Below are positions 1-11,605 of a stretch of 64,000 nucleotides of DNA, one piece after another (positions within the stretch are counted from its first letter, which is position 1; each line of letters begins with the position of its first letter). The notes below the pieces were generated by a model. That model ran no database searches and was not told the DNA's origin. It saw only the letters and a program-made list of their open reading frames with translations. The stretch lies in assembly GCA_945643635.1 (NCBI GenBank), contig CALZFC010000005.1:7177501-7241500 (forward strand). Direction: 5' to 3'. The position numbers and the translations under genes were made by a program. Origin of the DNA: Allodiplogaster sudhausi (lineage: Eukaryota; Nematoda; Chromadorea; Rhabditida; Diplogasteridae).

Positions 1-41
1 TTTCTTGATGAACTTATCCATTACATCTCGTTCCGCTTTAG

Positions 42-303
42 TTATTTCTCTCCCTCTTTCTCCCTCTCCCTCACTCTCTCTCTCCCTCTATATCCCTCTC
101 CCTCACTCTCTCCCTCTTTCTCCCTCCTCACTCTCTCTCCCTCTTTCTCCCTCCTCATTCTCTCTCCCAATTTCTCCCTCCTCACTCTCTCTCCCTCTTT
201 CTCCCTCCCCACTCTCTCACCCTCTTTCTCCCTCCTCACTCTCTCTCCCTCTTTCTCCCTCCTCATTTTCTCTCTCTCTCTCTCTCTCACTCTCACTATC
301 TAG
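42..303. repeat. CT-rich low-complexity tract
   Basis: Nearly pure pyrimidine sequence built on CTCTCTCCCTC-type units, with an imperfect period near 31-33 bases (CTCCCTCTTTCTCCCTCCTCA variants). It ends in ctatctag, which can act as the polypyrimidine tract and 3' splice site of the first readable CLIC exon. The long open frames on both strands here are artefacts of the missing stop codons. Confidence 0.85.
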
Positions 304-1005
304 CTTGGAGTCTCTCGCTGTCCTGTGCTTGAATGTGCAAAGAGTGGCCGAGTTCATTGGCTGGAAGACGAGATCATCTCCGAGTTGCTTTGTTCTTCAT
401 CTTCTTCTTCCTATCATGATTCATTCTTGGCTGGCCCCGCCCACCTTCTCTCTTCTGATCTCTTCCGTGCCTTTGCCTACTTCATTCGCGACGTCGCCAA
501 GACTACCTTGGCGCTGGACAACGCGCTCAAGAGGTTTCCATAAGTTATCGCCGAAATAAAAATTTTCAGTCGAATACTCTTTCAGATGTTCATATCTTGA
601 TTTATCCTAATGCAAACAAGTGTTAGATTGCAAATGTTGTATTATTGAAGGATTGACAAATACCTTGGTGAGAGAGCAACGATCTTCGTGGAAGAGGATG
701 GACTGTCTCCTGCGGACTGCTTTCTTATTCCACGACTCCACTCCGTGCGGGTTTCTGGAAAGGCGAGATTTGTCATTATTGATTACCCCTTGAATGGATA
801 GACAAATTATAACATTTATACTTTCAGGCTCTCAAAGATTATGAGGTTTCTTCAGAACTAGTCCACCTCTGGGAGTACATGCGATGTGGTTACAGCGAAA
901 GGATCTTCCGCGAGAGTTGTCCTTCTGATGAGGTTTTTTTCTCTTTACCCGATCGTTACTTTATGTGAACGCTTCAAGTCAACGATGTTACTATTCTATA
1001 TTTGA
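304..1005 (+). CDS. CLIC-like chloride intracellular channel protein, C-terminal exons (partial)
   Basis: Only the C-terminal, all-helical GST-like half is visible; the 5' exons must lie before the window. Predicted exons are 304-533, 651-750, 828-932 and a short last exon about 979-1005. The joined frame reads ...FRAFAYFIRDVAKTTL, ...DNALKRIDKYLGERATIFV, LSPADCFLIPRLHSVR, then ALKDYEVSSELVHLWEYM and FRESCPSDE. The LSPADCFLIPRLH block and the S-CP-DE ending match the 'LTLADCNLLPKLH...STCPDDEE' region of CLIC proteins. CLICs are soluble GST-fold proteins that can associate with membranes and have been tied to ion flux and oxidoreductase activity. A Ser run in the first exon is not typical. The exon 2/3 junction is ambiguous: a GT donor at 751 gives the family length, while a GC donor near 763 would add a few residues. 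The last exon is weak. Confidence 0.75.
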
Positions 1006-1904
1006 ATAAGTTAGTCTCATGTGTCTTGGTTCATACATATTTTATTATCACCCCCCCCCCCCCCCTCCTTTTCCCACTAACATACATTCATACATATAAG
1101 ACAGTGTGAATTAAAAAGTTTGGTTTTTCTCTGCAATTTTCAGTTTTGCTGTTATTTTTGGCAAGCAAATTTGCCAGTTTTCAAGCCCATTTATTATGCC
1201 ATGGCAATTTGTATGATTGTCAAGAATGTCATCAAGGTTTATTCTTCAATATTCATCATGCCAAAATCAACAGCTGTCTAAAATGGCAAAAACAACCTAA
1301 CCAAAAAAAGATACGAGTCAAAAGTGTCGAGGCAAAATTACGCAAGTGTTAAACGAAGATGGCACAGAAAATGGTTGAAAAATATGTCACAGCTTCTCGA
1401 GGAGGAGTGGGCCTTTTTGCCAAAAAAAGCAGCGATATAAATCTGCCAAGATTACCTGCCAGAGTTGATCAACTGCTAAATTTGTCAAGCCAAAATAATA
1501 GAGTGAAAAATTTGCCAAACCAGCTTGCCAATTTTGGCGGCTAGCAGAAACGGCATGGCAGTTTAAACAGGTGTCAAAAAAGTCCAGCAAATTTGATGGC
1601 TATCAAAATTGGCAAGGCATTTTTTACGGCTGTCAAAAGTGGCACGTCATTTTAAACGACCATTAATTCTGGCTAAAGGTTGAAATTTCAACATCGGACC
1701 AATTAAAACATAGTGTAAGAAAAAATGAAGTAAGGAAAAGCAGAAAATTAATGGAATTATAATGTTAACTAAACAAAAATCGACGATAGGAATAAGTGGA
1801 CTTACGAACTACAGAGAAAGCATGAATTCGAAAGAATCAATTCGCAATATGGAGACTAACTAGATTGAAGGCAAAAAATCAGGGAGGGTATGTAAAATAG
1901 ACGA

Positions 1905-1990
1905 TTCCTTTTTAGCCCCCACCGGTGATTATTCGGGAGATCGACTCGAAGTGCTGGCGGTAGGTCTCGGGTCGGCCGCCATGGTCTGCA
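1905..1990 (-). other. Exon-like GC-rich island in the 6 kb element
   Basis: On the minus strand an acceptor-like ttttcttgcag is followed by an open segment reading HGGRPETYRQHFESISRII and GGG before a stop. It is strikingly GC-rich against AT-rich flanks and looks like a last exon. No family was recognised. It may be a remnant of a gene carried by the element. Confidence 0.25.
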
Positions 1991-3469
1991 AGAAAAGACA
2001 TTGAGGAAGGTAAAACAAGAGAGGGTGAAGGGAGATTGAGATTAAAGAAAAGGATAAAGAAAAAGAACAGGAGTTACGGTATGAATGGTTGAAAACGTTT
2101 CCTTTGAAATTTTGTCAGAAAAAAAGAAAGAATATCCTACAACTTGTTTGTTCAGTTTCAGTTACGATTAAATAGGAACACTAACAACTCCACATTTTAA
2201 AGGAATTCTACTTTTAGATAGTTGAAAATAGGAAGGGAACTTAACTCACGACAACACTACAAGGAAATCACGGATGCTAACGATAGGGGGGGGTTAGCCC
2301 ACCCTGATATAGCAGCATTAATTTCAGTGGATTCCTTGGTTCAATTCACTCGAAAAGACTAGATTAGATGATTCTTTTCTTCAAAGAAATTACGATACAA
2401 AGGCGCAAAATTACGGGCGCGATACCCAACAGGATAAACTTAGACTATTAGCCTTGTACCGGCCGAAAGTCAAGCTGTGAATCATCACCTAAAAGAAGGC
2501 TGCGCCGCTACAGTATGCATACCGTACAGGGAATAAAAGCCGCTGTCGAGGACCCAAAAGATTAGGGTGGGGAATGAATTATTAGGCCGGGAAACCAGGG
2601 TGGATTAGCTGTTTTTGTCTAAATGGCCTTCAATAACATGGTGGGGTAGAACATCGGGGAGGCCCAAAATAAGGTCTGTCGAAAGGACAGTACCTTTTTA
2701 CCCTGATACCGTACCATGTCACTGTTTCCAACTTACATTATTGCGATGCTAACTTAGATTTTTCTAATGAAACTAAGCACTAGATAAGCAAGAATAAATT
2801 AAAAGAAGCAGCCTGTTGTATACAATGTACTTTACCAAACCTTTAAAAGAAGAAAAATACTTACAAAAGCGGAGGGCGCGGCCAGGTCCGCCGCCACCAG
2901 GACCGACCGTCATCGAAGCCGCCACCAAAGAAGAAGAGGGCCGGGGCACATCCATCCACTCCTGAATTAGATCCCCCTCATTTAAATAATATCAATAATT
3001 TTTGATACCAAGAAACAACAAAAACCGTTGGTCAGCAAAAGTGCTTTAGTGAAAGGTTTTCCCCTTTAACAGTCAAGGAAAGTGCATTCCTTTCACACAT
3101 CTAATCTATTCAATGTCGTGAAAAAAATAATACGGGTTGGCGAAAGAACGCCCAAAAAGCTGTATTTTAGACAATAAAAACACCAAAGGAAAATAAAATG
3201 TATATGTCGAACCTTTCTCAATTGGGAAGGAAGGCTGCAAGGGAGGAATACGAACACCCTCAAGAGTTCGCCGTCCACTCGATGCCCCCGAGGACTCCCG
3301 TCCACTTTATCGAACAGGACACGTTGCTCGTGCTGAAATAAGAAAAGTTTATAAGAGATACCGACAAAAAAGAAACTAATTGTGCGGGGGGGGGGTGAAT
3401 TAAAATGAACCAGTTTAAGCATTATCGACTACCGTAATCTCAATGAGTACGGTACAAGAATTCTCTATG

Positions 3470-4305
3470 AAGTGGTTTCTTATGTCAATAAATTGATCTT
3501 TTTTAAATAAATAAAACTACGCTCGTACTACATTACGCTAATTTTAAAGCAAATTATGAAACGGATTAAAGGAGAACCGAAAAATAAAAACAAAAGTTTC
3601 GCTCCGACATTAATCGGCTAAAAGGAAAATTATGTTAAAACTATACCCAAAAAAATGCATTATCAAATGAATCTTTAAGAAAGATTACCTTGATTTTATC
3701 CTTAAAAAAAGTTGGATTTTAATATTATGTGAAGTTAAAAAAGATCAAAAGACCTACTCCGTTTTAAAACAAAACTAAACACCTGTAATGCTAGACAAAT
3801 AAATATAAAGCCAAAAAGTGATGTCTAACCATTAGAAGTCGCATCCCTAGGCGCCGGCGGAAGAGTCCTCCCGTGGCTTCCGCATAGTCGCCACTACAAA
3901 AAAGTTTAAATTGAATCGAATATCTTTAAAAAAAGGATAAAAGAAAAGAACTTCATTCGATTTCCCACTATACAATACGCATACTCAAACTAATGGAAGT
4001 ATAATCTGAAAGCTATTCCAAAAAGGATGCATTCTCGAATAAACCGTTAAGAAAGATTTCCTTTATTTTTATTCTAAAACAACTACCGGATTTCATTCCA
4101 GTGAAAAAACAAACTTAAGAACAAAATGCCTACGAAATTTTCGATTAAACAAAACACTTCGAATACCAAACAGTTAAATAAATAAAAAATAAACCTAAAA
4201 CGTAATTTCTAACCGTTAGAGATGGCATCGACCCTGGCGCCCGTAGTCGTTGACGCCCTGGTGCTTCATTTCGATGCCGTTGCGTGGATGGCGGGACTAC
4301 AATCG
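3470..4305 (-). repeat. Diverged tandem duplication, about 375 bp period
   Basis: Two successive copies share, in order, an exon-like GC-rich island (3842-3895 and 4218-4305), a TCTAAyGGTTAGA-type segment right after it on the minus strand, an AT-rich stretch, and a gaaagatt-containing block (about 3653 and 4028). Divergence is high, so the duplication is old. The island at 3225-3345 may be a third copy. Confidence 0.45.
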
Positions 4306-6496
4306 CAAGAAAAACATAGAAGCAAATATTCGTCGTCAAACATTAAACAAATGAAAAGAATACTTGCAGAAAACCTAACAGCAATCCAAAAAGCTACAGC
4401 TTTACCGAGAATTTCGAAACGCGACAATTAATTTTTTGCACGGTGCACGCTGTAGTACGGCGCACCTAATGATATGGTGCTTAATTTCCATGCGACCATT
4501 CGTGATTATTTGCATGGTTCACGTAATTTTTAATCAGGTGAACCGTGCAGAAATGTAAAATTACATATAACTATTCAAAAATGGTCCCATTCACCGTGCA
4601 ATTAAGAACAATGACATTACGTGCATCGTACGAGGTGCATAGTGCAAAATGAGAACCTGTACGCGTTGCGGTCGCGTCGCAGCTCTCATAACTGCCGAAT
4701 AAAACTTATTCAGTGCTAAACGAGATTACATGTTTATCTTGTTGTTTCTGCCTTTCCTTTTTGCTTGAATTGTTGTTCATGTGATTAATTTACACTTTAA
4801 GAGAAGATGTACGCTTGGCGCCCCTTCCAACATCGGCGCCGCGGAATCCTGGCGCGGCATCGGCGAGATATTGGCGGCCACCCCGAAGCACCACTTTGAG
4901 GTTTTGGCATCCTCTTTGATATTTGTTTATTTTCTGGTCATTTTGCTTTATAGGATTAGCGAACTGATTTTGTCGCGTTCAATTTTTTGATTTATGATTA
5001 GGTCATTTCTCAGGGCAGAAGTTTTTGCTCGTTAGAATTATTCTTTTGAGCAAGTTGAATCTTCTGCAGTTTTCGTTTTTATTCTAGTTATCCTGTTCTT
5101 AATCTTCGAGCACGGTACTTTTTTTCAATTTCGCCTGCAAAAATTAGTCCAAAATTAACAATGCGAAGAGCTCAATAACCTATGCCATGTTTTAAATTTT
5201 TCATATATTTCCTTAAAATGAAATTGAGCATAGAGTTGTTAGTTGTTAATGTTATACGACGGTAGACATATCATTAAATAGAGAATCGCGAGCTCTTTGA
5301 ACTGCATTCAAACACTTTTTCCAAAAAAAATTTTACACCCAAAAACCGACCACTAATATTTTGACGGCGCAAATATTTTTTTATGTCGATTTAAATTTTT
5401 TTTCCCTGAAATTCAACAGTTCGGGGGCTTTTAGTTACAGAGATGACGAACATTCCATTCAATTCTTATCGTGATGTTTTATAATTTTCTCAGAATTACG
5501 GTGTGTATACGGTAGATGGCCATTTTCCTCTAAAATAAGTGTAAATCATTTCCTTTTTGTTATTTAGAATGGAGAACACGAATCTAGTGTTAATATTTCA
5601 TGTTGTATTTCATTTCTAACAAAACAGCAATGATATCATATACACATTGTATGGAGCTACAAGGCCATATACCGTATACTTACCATAACTCGGGAAAATA
5701 GCATCATGATAATCGCAGACACATCTTTTAACATTATTTAGTGTTCTTGTTTCAGATTAGATGTCAAGCTGGCCCGTGCAAGGCAAGCATGTGCAGTGGG
5801 AGTGCCGCCGGAGATGGACGACCGCGTCCAGTTTAAACAGTTTTGTTTTATTATTGTTTTCAATTATCTATTATAATTTTAATTTTTTTATGTTAAATAG
5901 AATTGATATTTTATAAGGATGGAAAATCTTTCATTAATATCCACTTGTTGGCCAACAGTTTTTTTTTCAGTTTTGCCAACAATTATTGACATGTAAATGA
6001 AAGAGAATCTAATTCAGGAGGTGATGGTGGAGCCGCCGGTCGTCGCAGTGGTTTCTTTGGTGGCGAAGTCGATGATGGTTCTGGCAGCGGGCTACGGCCC
6101 TCCTCCTTCGTGAATCTTGCGTCCCCAGGGATTCTCAGTGATCAAGTCACACGAGGCCATGCATCTCGAAGCTGGAAGAGTTACCTATTCCAGTGATGAT
6201 GGCCAGTCTAGTGGCTGGTATGTTAACCTTGCTAGCATTTATCAACTGAGTTCTAGAATGTTGTGATGACTGTTATACTGTAGAAACAGCCATGTTTCAT
6301 GACTGATCTAAATATATTTTTTTATTGTTTCCTATTTGTTATATAAGGATGCATATGTGAATTTAGTGATGTGAGGAGGGCTAAATCCTATTTTAGTAGG
6401 AATGTTGTGCTATGAGCCTTTTTTGGGGTAAAAAAAAGGATTTGCCTTTTTTAACGGCCGTCAAAACGGCCAGCCATTATTTATAGCCGTTAAAAT

Positions 6497-6605
6497 TGGC
6501 TTGCCACTTTTGAAGGGTCAAAAATTTGGCTTGCCACTTTTGAAGGGTCAAAAATTTGGCTTGCCACTTTTGAAGGGTCAAAAATTTGGCTTGCCATTTT
6601 TGATG
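6497..6605 (+). repeat. 30-bp minisatellite
   Basis: Three and a half tandem copies of a 30-base unit beginning GGCTTGCCACTTTTGAAGGG lie in the right arm of the 6 kb element. The unit repeats the TTTGGC/GCCA theme of both arms. Confidence 0.9.
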
Positions 6606-7158
6606 CCCGCTGAATTTGCCAAGTTGCCATTTTTGACGGCTGTCAAAATTGCCAAGTTGCTCGGCCGACAGCCGCTTCCTCGTGGCACGTTTAACAGCTG
6701 TTAAAAATGTCAAATCCTTTTGCCAATTCTGATAGCTGTTTATTTTGGCTGTGACATTTTTTATAAGTGAAGAATTTGCCAAAACCCTTGAAATTTTGAA
6801 CATATGCAAATTGCGCCATGGAAAATTTGGAGGCCGTCAAATTTGGCATGTTATTAATCCACTTTTAAAGACCTCTATTTTTGCCACGCCAAATTGTTGT
6901 CCTGTTAAATATGCCGAAGCCGGGTTGTCAATAATTAGGGCACATTTCTGTGGCTCAGCCATTTTCTTCGCTTGTACATTGTGCCCGTCATTTTATTAAC
7001 CGTCTTATTTGTCATGACAAGTTTGAATCAATGAATAAAATACTGCCACATTTGCTTGTGTGTTTCACCTGCCAAATTTGGCAAAAATAACAGCTTAATC
7101 GAAAAATGCAGAGAAAAACCAAACTTTTTAATTCACACTGTCTTATATGTATCTTACT

Positions 7159-8055
7159 ATAATATCTATCCAGTTAATTAGTTACAGCGTTGAAAAATCA
7201 CGCATACGTTTTTCAAGTGATGCATTCCATATTTATTCCTTTTCCCCATCTTAAATTACTCTTGTCTTAAAAATTTCCTCATTCATGCAATTGTTGTCGC
7301 ATCATATAATTTTTTATGTAACAAATGATAAATAATAAATATTCTCACCATCGGTTAAACATATAAGTATATAGGAAAGAAGAGAGAAATTTGTGCGGTC
7401 AGGAGATCGTCCTTCACTGGGCAGCGCGCTGTACTTCGTCTCGTCTTTCCCACGCCCATTCAAACCCGGTCATCAAAAATGGTCACGCCAATACGCAGCT
7501 CCTTGAAAAGACCGCAACGCGTAACCGCGGTTGCTTGAGCCAATGCTGCCGTGGTATGGTAACTTTTAGCAACTGACAAAACGCGGTCCTATGATAACCG
7601 ACGGCCCCGAACCAGCTTTGAATTTCCCGCATTGGAATTTCGCGCATAAAAAATGCGATTTTGGCTGCGTACAGGCAGGCTCCGCCCACTTACCCGTTGC
7701 CATGATTCAATGCATAGTGATGAACGGTTTTATTATGGGCTGAATGGCCGTGTTTCCTACAGCGAACGTTGTCATCTCTCTCGCCGTCCGGCCTCTTTCA
7801 CTTGGTCTACTTCCTCTTTCTCTGCATCTCAACCTGATACTTTCATGACCACTTCATCTACATCTCCGTTCTCTTCTTAGAAGTACATGCATATGCTACT
7901 GCTGTGTATTTCATAGTCGTCTCGTTGAGCGTGACTCTTCCTGATCTCGGTATTCCTTTATTCCTAGTATGTACAAATAAATGTAGTGCACATTTGTTAG
8001 CAGAATTTTGTTGAGAGTCATAAGCAAAAAACCTTTCGGTTACAAGCATATGTAC

Positions 8056-8095
<40 letters not shown>

Positions 8096-8129
8096 GAATG
8101 TACAAACATTTCGCATGTCTAAGATGGTC
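7159..8129. other. Intergenic stretch, no gene recognised
   Basis: Nearly a kilobase between the 6 kb element and the threonine-rich gene. It contains scattered short open frames without recognisable domains and a perfect TA dinucleotide repeat at about 8059-8093. It would include the 3' UTR of the minus-strand gene that ends at 8130. Confidence 0.6.
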
Positions 8130-10368
8130 TCATCTAGAGAAAAAGGAGCCAAAGTCGATGACTGCCTTCTTTGGGTTGAGAGGAGGTTCGGGAATTTTCG
8201 GAACGAATGCTTGTGGGGGGAGAACGAAGGAAGTTCCTTTGAAGGACGGCTTAAACTTGTTCGGTTTCAAGATGAACTTGTTGGTCGTCTCCGAAACGTG
8301 AGAAACAACCCCAACTGGTCTCGTCGGCTCTACCATCTCCTATAATAGAAAAAAGTACTACTAATACATTTAAGAAAATATGTAATTACACATTATGTAG
8401 TTCATATTGTGATTTGATCGTTAAATAATAGGTGCATCTCCACCTTATTCGAATTTGTCGTTGTGGTGACCGTTGTAGTGGTCGTGGTGGATGAAGAAGA
8501 CGAAGTAGTTGTGGTTGGAAGAGTTGTCGTCGTAGTGTAAGAGGAGTTCTTAGAAGGAGAGATCAAGGGGCCGTCGAAAAGTCCGATGGTGAGCAGGAGA
8601 CGTTGAGGCCTCTTCTCTTCCTTCACGAGAGATTGCGACGTTGTAGTTGTTGTTGGAAGCGCTGTCGTGTTCTCTTTCTCGATCTCCGTTTTCTCCACAA
8701 GGAAGTTCCTTTCGTCTTCTGCGACAGGTCTGTCAATTCGGCGGCCATTGAAAAAACCTGGCAAATAAATGATGAATGCAGAGATAAAGTGAAAAAGCAA
8801 ATGTAGATGCACATACATACAGTACCGCTCAACAACCAGGGGTGCAGGAACTTTCGGAACTTTCGGAAAGTTCCAAAATGTCCGATCAAATTTGTGCGTT
8901 TCTGGATAACCGCACGTCGATTTGGTTTGCATATTTGGATTCAGGCACTCGGGTTACACCATAATTGAGCATTAAAATGTCAAGATAATGCATTTTTGAT
9001 AAAAATGCAAATATTTTGAATTTGGGGTGCAGGAACACCACAATTCGTAGTGCGTCAATGTGTATTCGTGTCAGTGAAATTTATAAGGCATTTGCTCCAA
9101 CAGTATTTCTTTAAATTACAGTTGCAGACTTTATTTTCAGTATGCTTATGTCTTAGTAAGTGACTTTTAATGTTACAAGTGAAAAAAATACAGGAAAAAA
9201 AATTTGCAAAACAAACTTGAAGAAATCGGTTCAAAAGCAGAACCGAACACCAGCCACTCCGTTCATACTCGTTGCAGGCATACCGATACTCTACCCAGCC
9301 ACACCGTTAGCCAGCTCCAAACAATTTTAGGGTGCATTTTGACGTTGTTGTTAAGAGCTGATAGAGTCCATACCACGAAAATTCCACACCTTCCGTAGTC
9401 TTCCGTACATTGCCAGAATTCAATTTCGAAAACATAAAGTTTCGGGTCCTCTCTTCGTGTCGGAAAATATTTTTTTGAATGAACTTTTCCAGAATTGAAA
9501 TCCAAAAGCGCAGTAAAATATTTTCTGCGATTGGGGCTCGAACCTGAGACAAACAAAATTGTATTCCGGCGAGTAAAAAACTGCGCCATACCAATCATTC
9601 CTGTTTGTGCAACCGAATCCTTGACAGTCGGTCAGCCACCTGCTTCCCAAATTCATTCTCTCTCACTCTATCACTGTTACTTCTTGATTTGTTCTCTCTT
9701 TGCTTCGCTTTGAACGATCCCCCACTTTGAGCTATCATTTTGACTCTCTTTCCTTTTTCCTAGTCGAAACTTTCGCCCCGTTTAGGACTCGAACTTGCGA
9801 CGCTCAAAAAAGCAAGCAAGCACGCACCCTACTGCGCTACGCAGGCCATGTGGATTGTCTGAAGATCGACAATGATAATTGCAAAACTATGAGCAGCCAT
9901 CTACGTCGCTATTCAGTTTCATTTTTCTCTCTCGTTCTCCTCTCTCTCTATCTAAATCTCTCACTATTTCCCGCAGATTTCGGGGCCTTGAATTTTGGGA
10001 ATGCCCTGGCCGGCCCTGTTCCATCTCGGGTCTGTACGACCCTTGGGGCCTAGATGGAGAAAGAAAGAGAGAGAGAGAGAGAATGAGAGATAGAACAAAA
10101 TAGGAAGAGAGGGTAATGGAGAGAAAGAAATAGAGTTATAGAGAGAGAGAGAGAGAGAGGACGGCGAGAGAGAGAGAGAGAGAGGGAGAGAGAAAGAAAT
10201 TGAATAGCGAGGTAGATGGCAGATCATAGTATTGCCATTATCGTTGTCGGGCTTGAGACCACCGACTGAGGACAAAGCGAAACGAAACAGGAAAAAGCGA
10301 AGGACAGAGCGAAAAAAGCGAAGGACGAGGGAAAAGCGAAGCAAATAGTGGACAAATCAAGAAGTAAC

Positions 10369-10419
<51 letters not shown>

Positions 10420-11605
10420 GGGAGAGAGAGAGAGAGAATGAATTTGGGAAGCAGGTGGCTGACCTACTGTCAAGGATTCGGTTGCACAAACAGGAATGAT
10501 TGGTATGGCGCAGTGGTTTACTCGCCGGAATACAATTTTGTTTGTCTCAGGTTCGAGCCCCAATCGCAGAAAATATTTTGCTGCGCTTTTGGATTTCAAT
10601 TCTGGAAAAGTTCATTCAAAAAATATTTTCCGACACGAAGAGAGGACCCGAAACTTTATGTTTTCGAAATTGAATTCTGGCAATGTACGGAAGACTACGG
10701 AAGGTGTGGAATTTTCGTGGTATGGACTCTATCAGCTCTTAACAACAACGTCAAAATGATTTCTTCAAGTTTGTTTTGCAAATTTTTTTTCCTGTATTTT
10801 TTTCACTTGTAACATTAAAAGTAACTTACTAAGACATAAGCATACTGAAAATAAAGTCTGCAACTGTAATTTAAAGAAATACTGTTGGAGCAAACGCCTT
10901 CATAAATCCAAATATGCAAACCAAATCGACGTGCGGTTATCCAGAAACGCACACATTTGATCGGACATTTTGGAACTTTCCGAAAGTTCCGAAAGTTCCT
11001 GCACCCCTGGTTGTTGAGCGGTACTGTATGTACATATGTATGTACATACATATGTGCAAGTACATGCGAAAGTGAACGGATACCTGAAAGAGAAGAATCC
11101 GTGAGAGAAGAAGATCGGTGCCACTGGCTCGCCGTGTTCACAACAGCCGTCCATGGACGAATCTTTTCTTGAGCAGGTCGAGTGAGATCACTCGGAGGAC
11201 CGCCACCTGAGGCAATTATTATTGGCTTCTCATTTGTGATTGAAAGTTTGGCTGAAGGTAGTAACTTATTGACCGATTTCGAGCGAATACCTGGGAAGAG
11301 CATGTGATTTGAGAAAAAGATGCGGCCATCGCTGAGCTCGCCGACGCGGTAGAAGACATCAGCGAAGGGAGAGATTGCGAGGCCGGGCGGAGGACCCACG
11401 AAGGTTGTATCGGCCACGGCAGATGGAGGGGCTCTGAGGAATGGAATAGACCTTCTTCCCTATAACCAAAGAGAGGTCCCTACTTCTCCTCGTGAACTTC
11501 AACTGTCGTCTTCCTTTCGGGTGCGGACTCAGAGCGAGTTGTGATTGGCAGGAAGACTAGGAGGAGAGAGAGGAAAGAGAGAAGTTGCCTAGGGCAAGAG
11601 TGCAT
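8130..11605 (-). CDS. Secreted threonine-rich protein, unknown function
   Basis: No family was recognised. Predicted minus-strand exons are 11504-11605, 11084-11459 (which may contain a 39-nt in-frame intron, about 11252-11290), 8444-8757 and 8130-8339; phases agree throughout. The start is ATG at 11605, 14 bases after a cttcttag acceptor-like site. The protein begins MHSCPRQLLSFLSLLLVFLP, a clear signal peptide. It continues with a stretch containing ISPFADVFYRVGELSDGRIF, then a charged segment, then runs of threonine and serine (TTTTT, SSSSSTTTTTT) suggesting O-glycosylation. It ends in a Pro/Lys-rich tail, FVLPPQAFVPKIPEPPLNPK and FGSFFSR. An extracellular or matrix role is inferred from the signal peptide and mucin-like composition. 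The 2.3 kb intron between 8757 and 11084 holds a fold-back transposon; the other introns are about 40-105 bp. Confidence 0.55.
9533..9608 (-). other. tRNA-like segment (SINE head), left arm
   Basis: Read on the minus strand it has an A-box-like TGGCGCAGTTTT and a B box GGTTCGAGCCC about 40 bases downstream, the internal pol III promoter layout of tRNA genes. No convincing cloverleaf stems pair, so it is tRNA-derived rather than a working tRNA. An inverted copy lies at 10494-10570. Confidence 0.6.
9780..9855 (-). other. tRNA-like segment in the centre of the fold-back element
   Basis: Minus strand: TAGCGCAGTAGG (A-box match) followed by AAGTTCGAGTCC (B-box match). The D-arm region looks intact, but the T stem and anticodon stem do not pair properly. 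Probably a SINE head or tRNA pseudogene, distinct from the two arm copies. Confidence 0.55.
10494..10570 (+). other. tRNA-like segment (SINE head), right arm
   Basis: Plus strand: TGGCGCAGTGG is a perfect A box and GGTTCGAGCCCC a perfect B box. It is better preserved than its inverted partner at 9533-9608, which has TTTT in place of the A-box GTGG. Confidence 0.65.

Larger units (their letters stand above)
1092..7158. mobile_element. 6 kb element with inverted terminal repeats
   Basis: The left end (about 1094-1180) and the right end (about 7070-7156) are inverted copies. Both read ACATATAAGACAGTGTGAAT inward and continue through a shared AAAAAGTTTGGTTTTTCTCT segment. A TA flanks each side, consistent with a TA target duplication. 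The arms (1140-1690 and 6430-7100) are dense in TGCCAAA/TTTGGCA motifs on both strands. The interior is AT-rich with short GC-rich islands (about 1905-1993, 2870-2965, 3225-3345, 3842-3895, 4218-4305, 4813-4900, 5762-5835, 6015-6160), several bounded by AG and GT as exons would be. No domain could be recognised. A Tc1/mariner-like or other TA-targeting DNA transposon, decayed or non-autonomous, is the best guess. Confidence 0.55.
8819..11040. mobile_element. Fold-back Tc1/mariner-like non-autonomous element
   Basis: Bounded by TA-CAGTACCGCTCAACAACC on the left and its exact inverse on the right, giving the TA target duplication and CAGT terminus typical of Tc1/mariner elements. The arms are long (left about 8819-9660, right about 10436-11040): the right arm is an inverted copy of the left with some segments missing. 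Each arm carries a tRNA-like segment. The centre (9660-10436) contains another tRNA-like segment and GA-rich microsatellites. No transposase was found, so movement would need an enzyme supplied elsewhere. It sits wholly inside an intron of the threonine-rich gene. Confidence 0.75.

Noticed and set aside
5..300. Open frames on both strands of the CT tract
   Set aside because: Low-complexity pyrimidine sequence lacks stop codons; the peptides are Ser/Leu/Pro or Arg/Glu runs.
1146..1590. Short overlapping frames in the TTTGGC-rich arm (and 6477-6999)
   Set aside because: They read through motif-rich inverted arms of the 6 kb element on both strands and encode only motif-driven peptides.
9780..9855. 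Functional tRNA gene
   Set aside because: A and B boxes are present, but the T and anticodon stems do not pair and no clear anticodon loop can be set.
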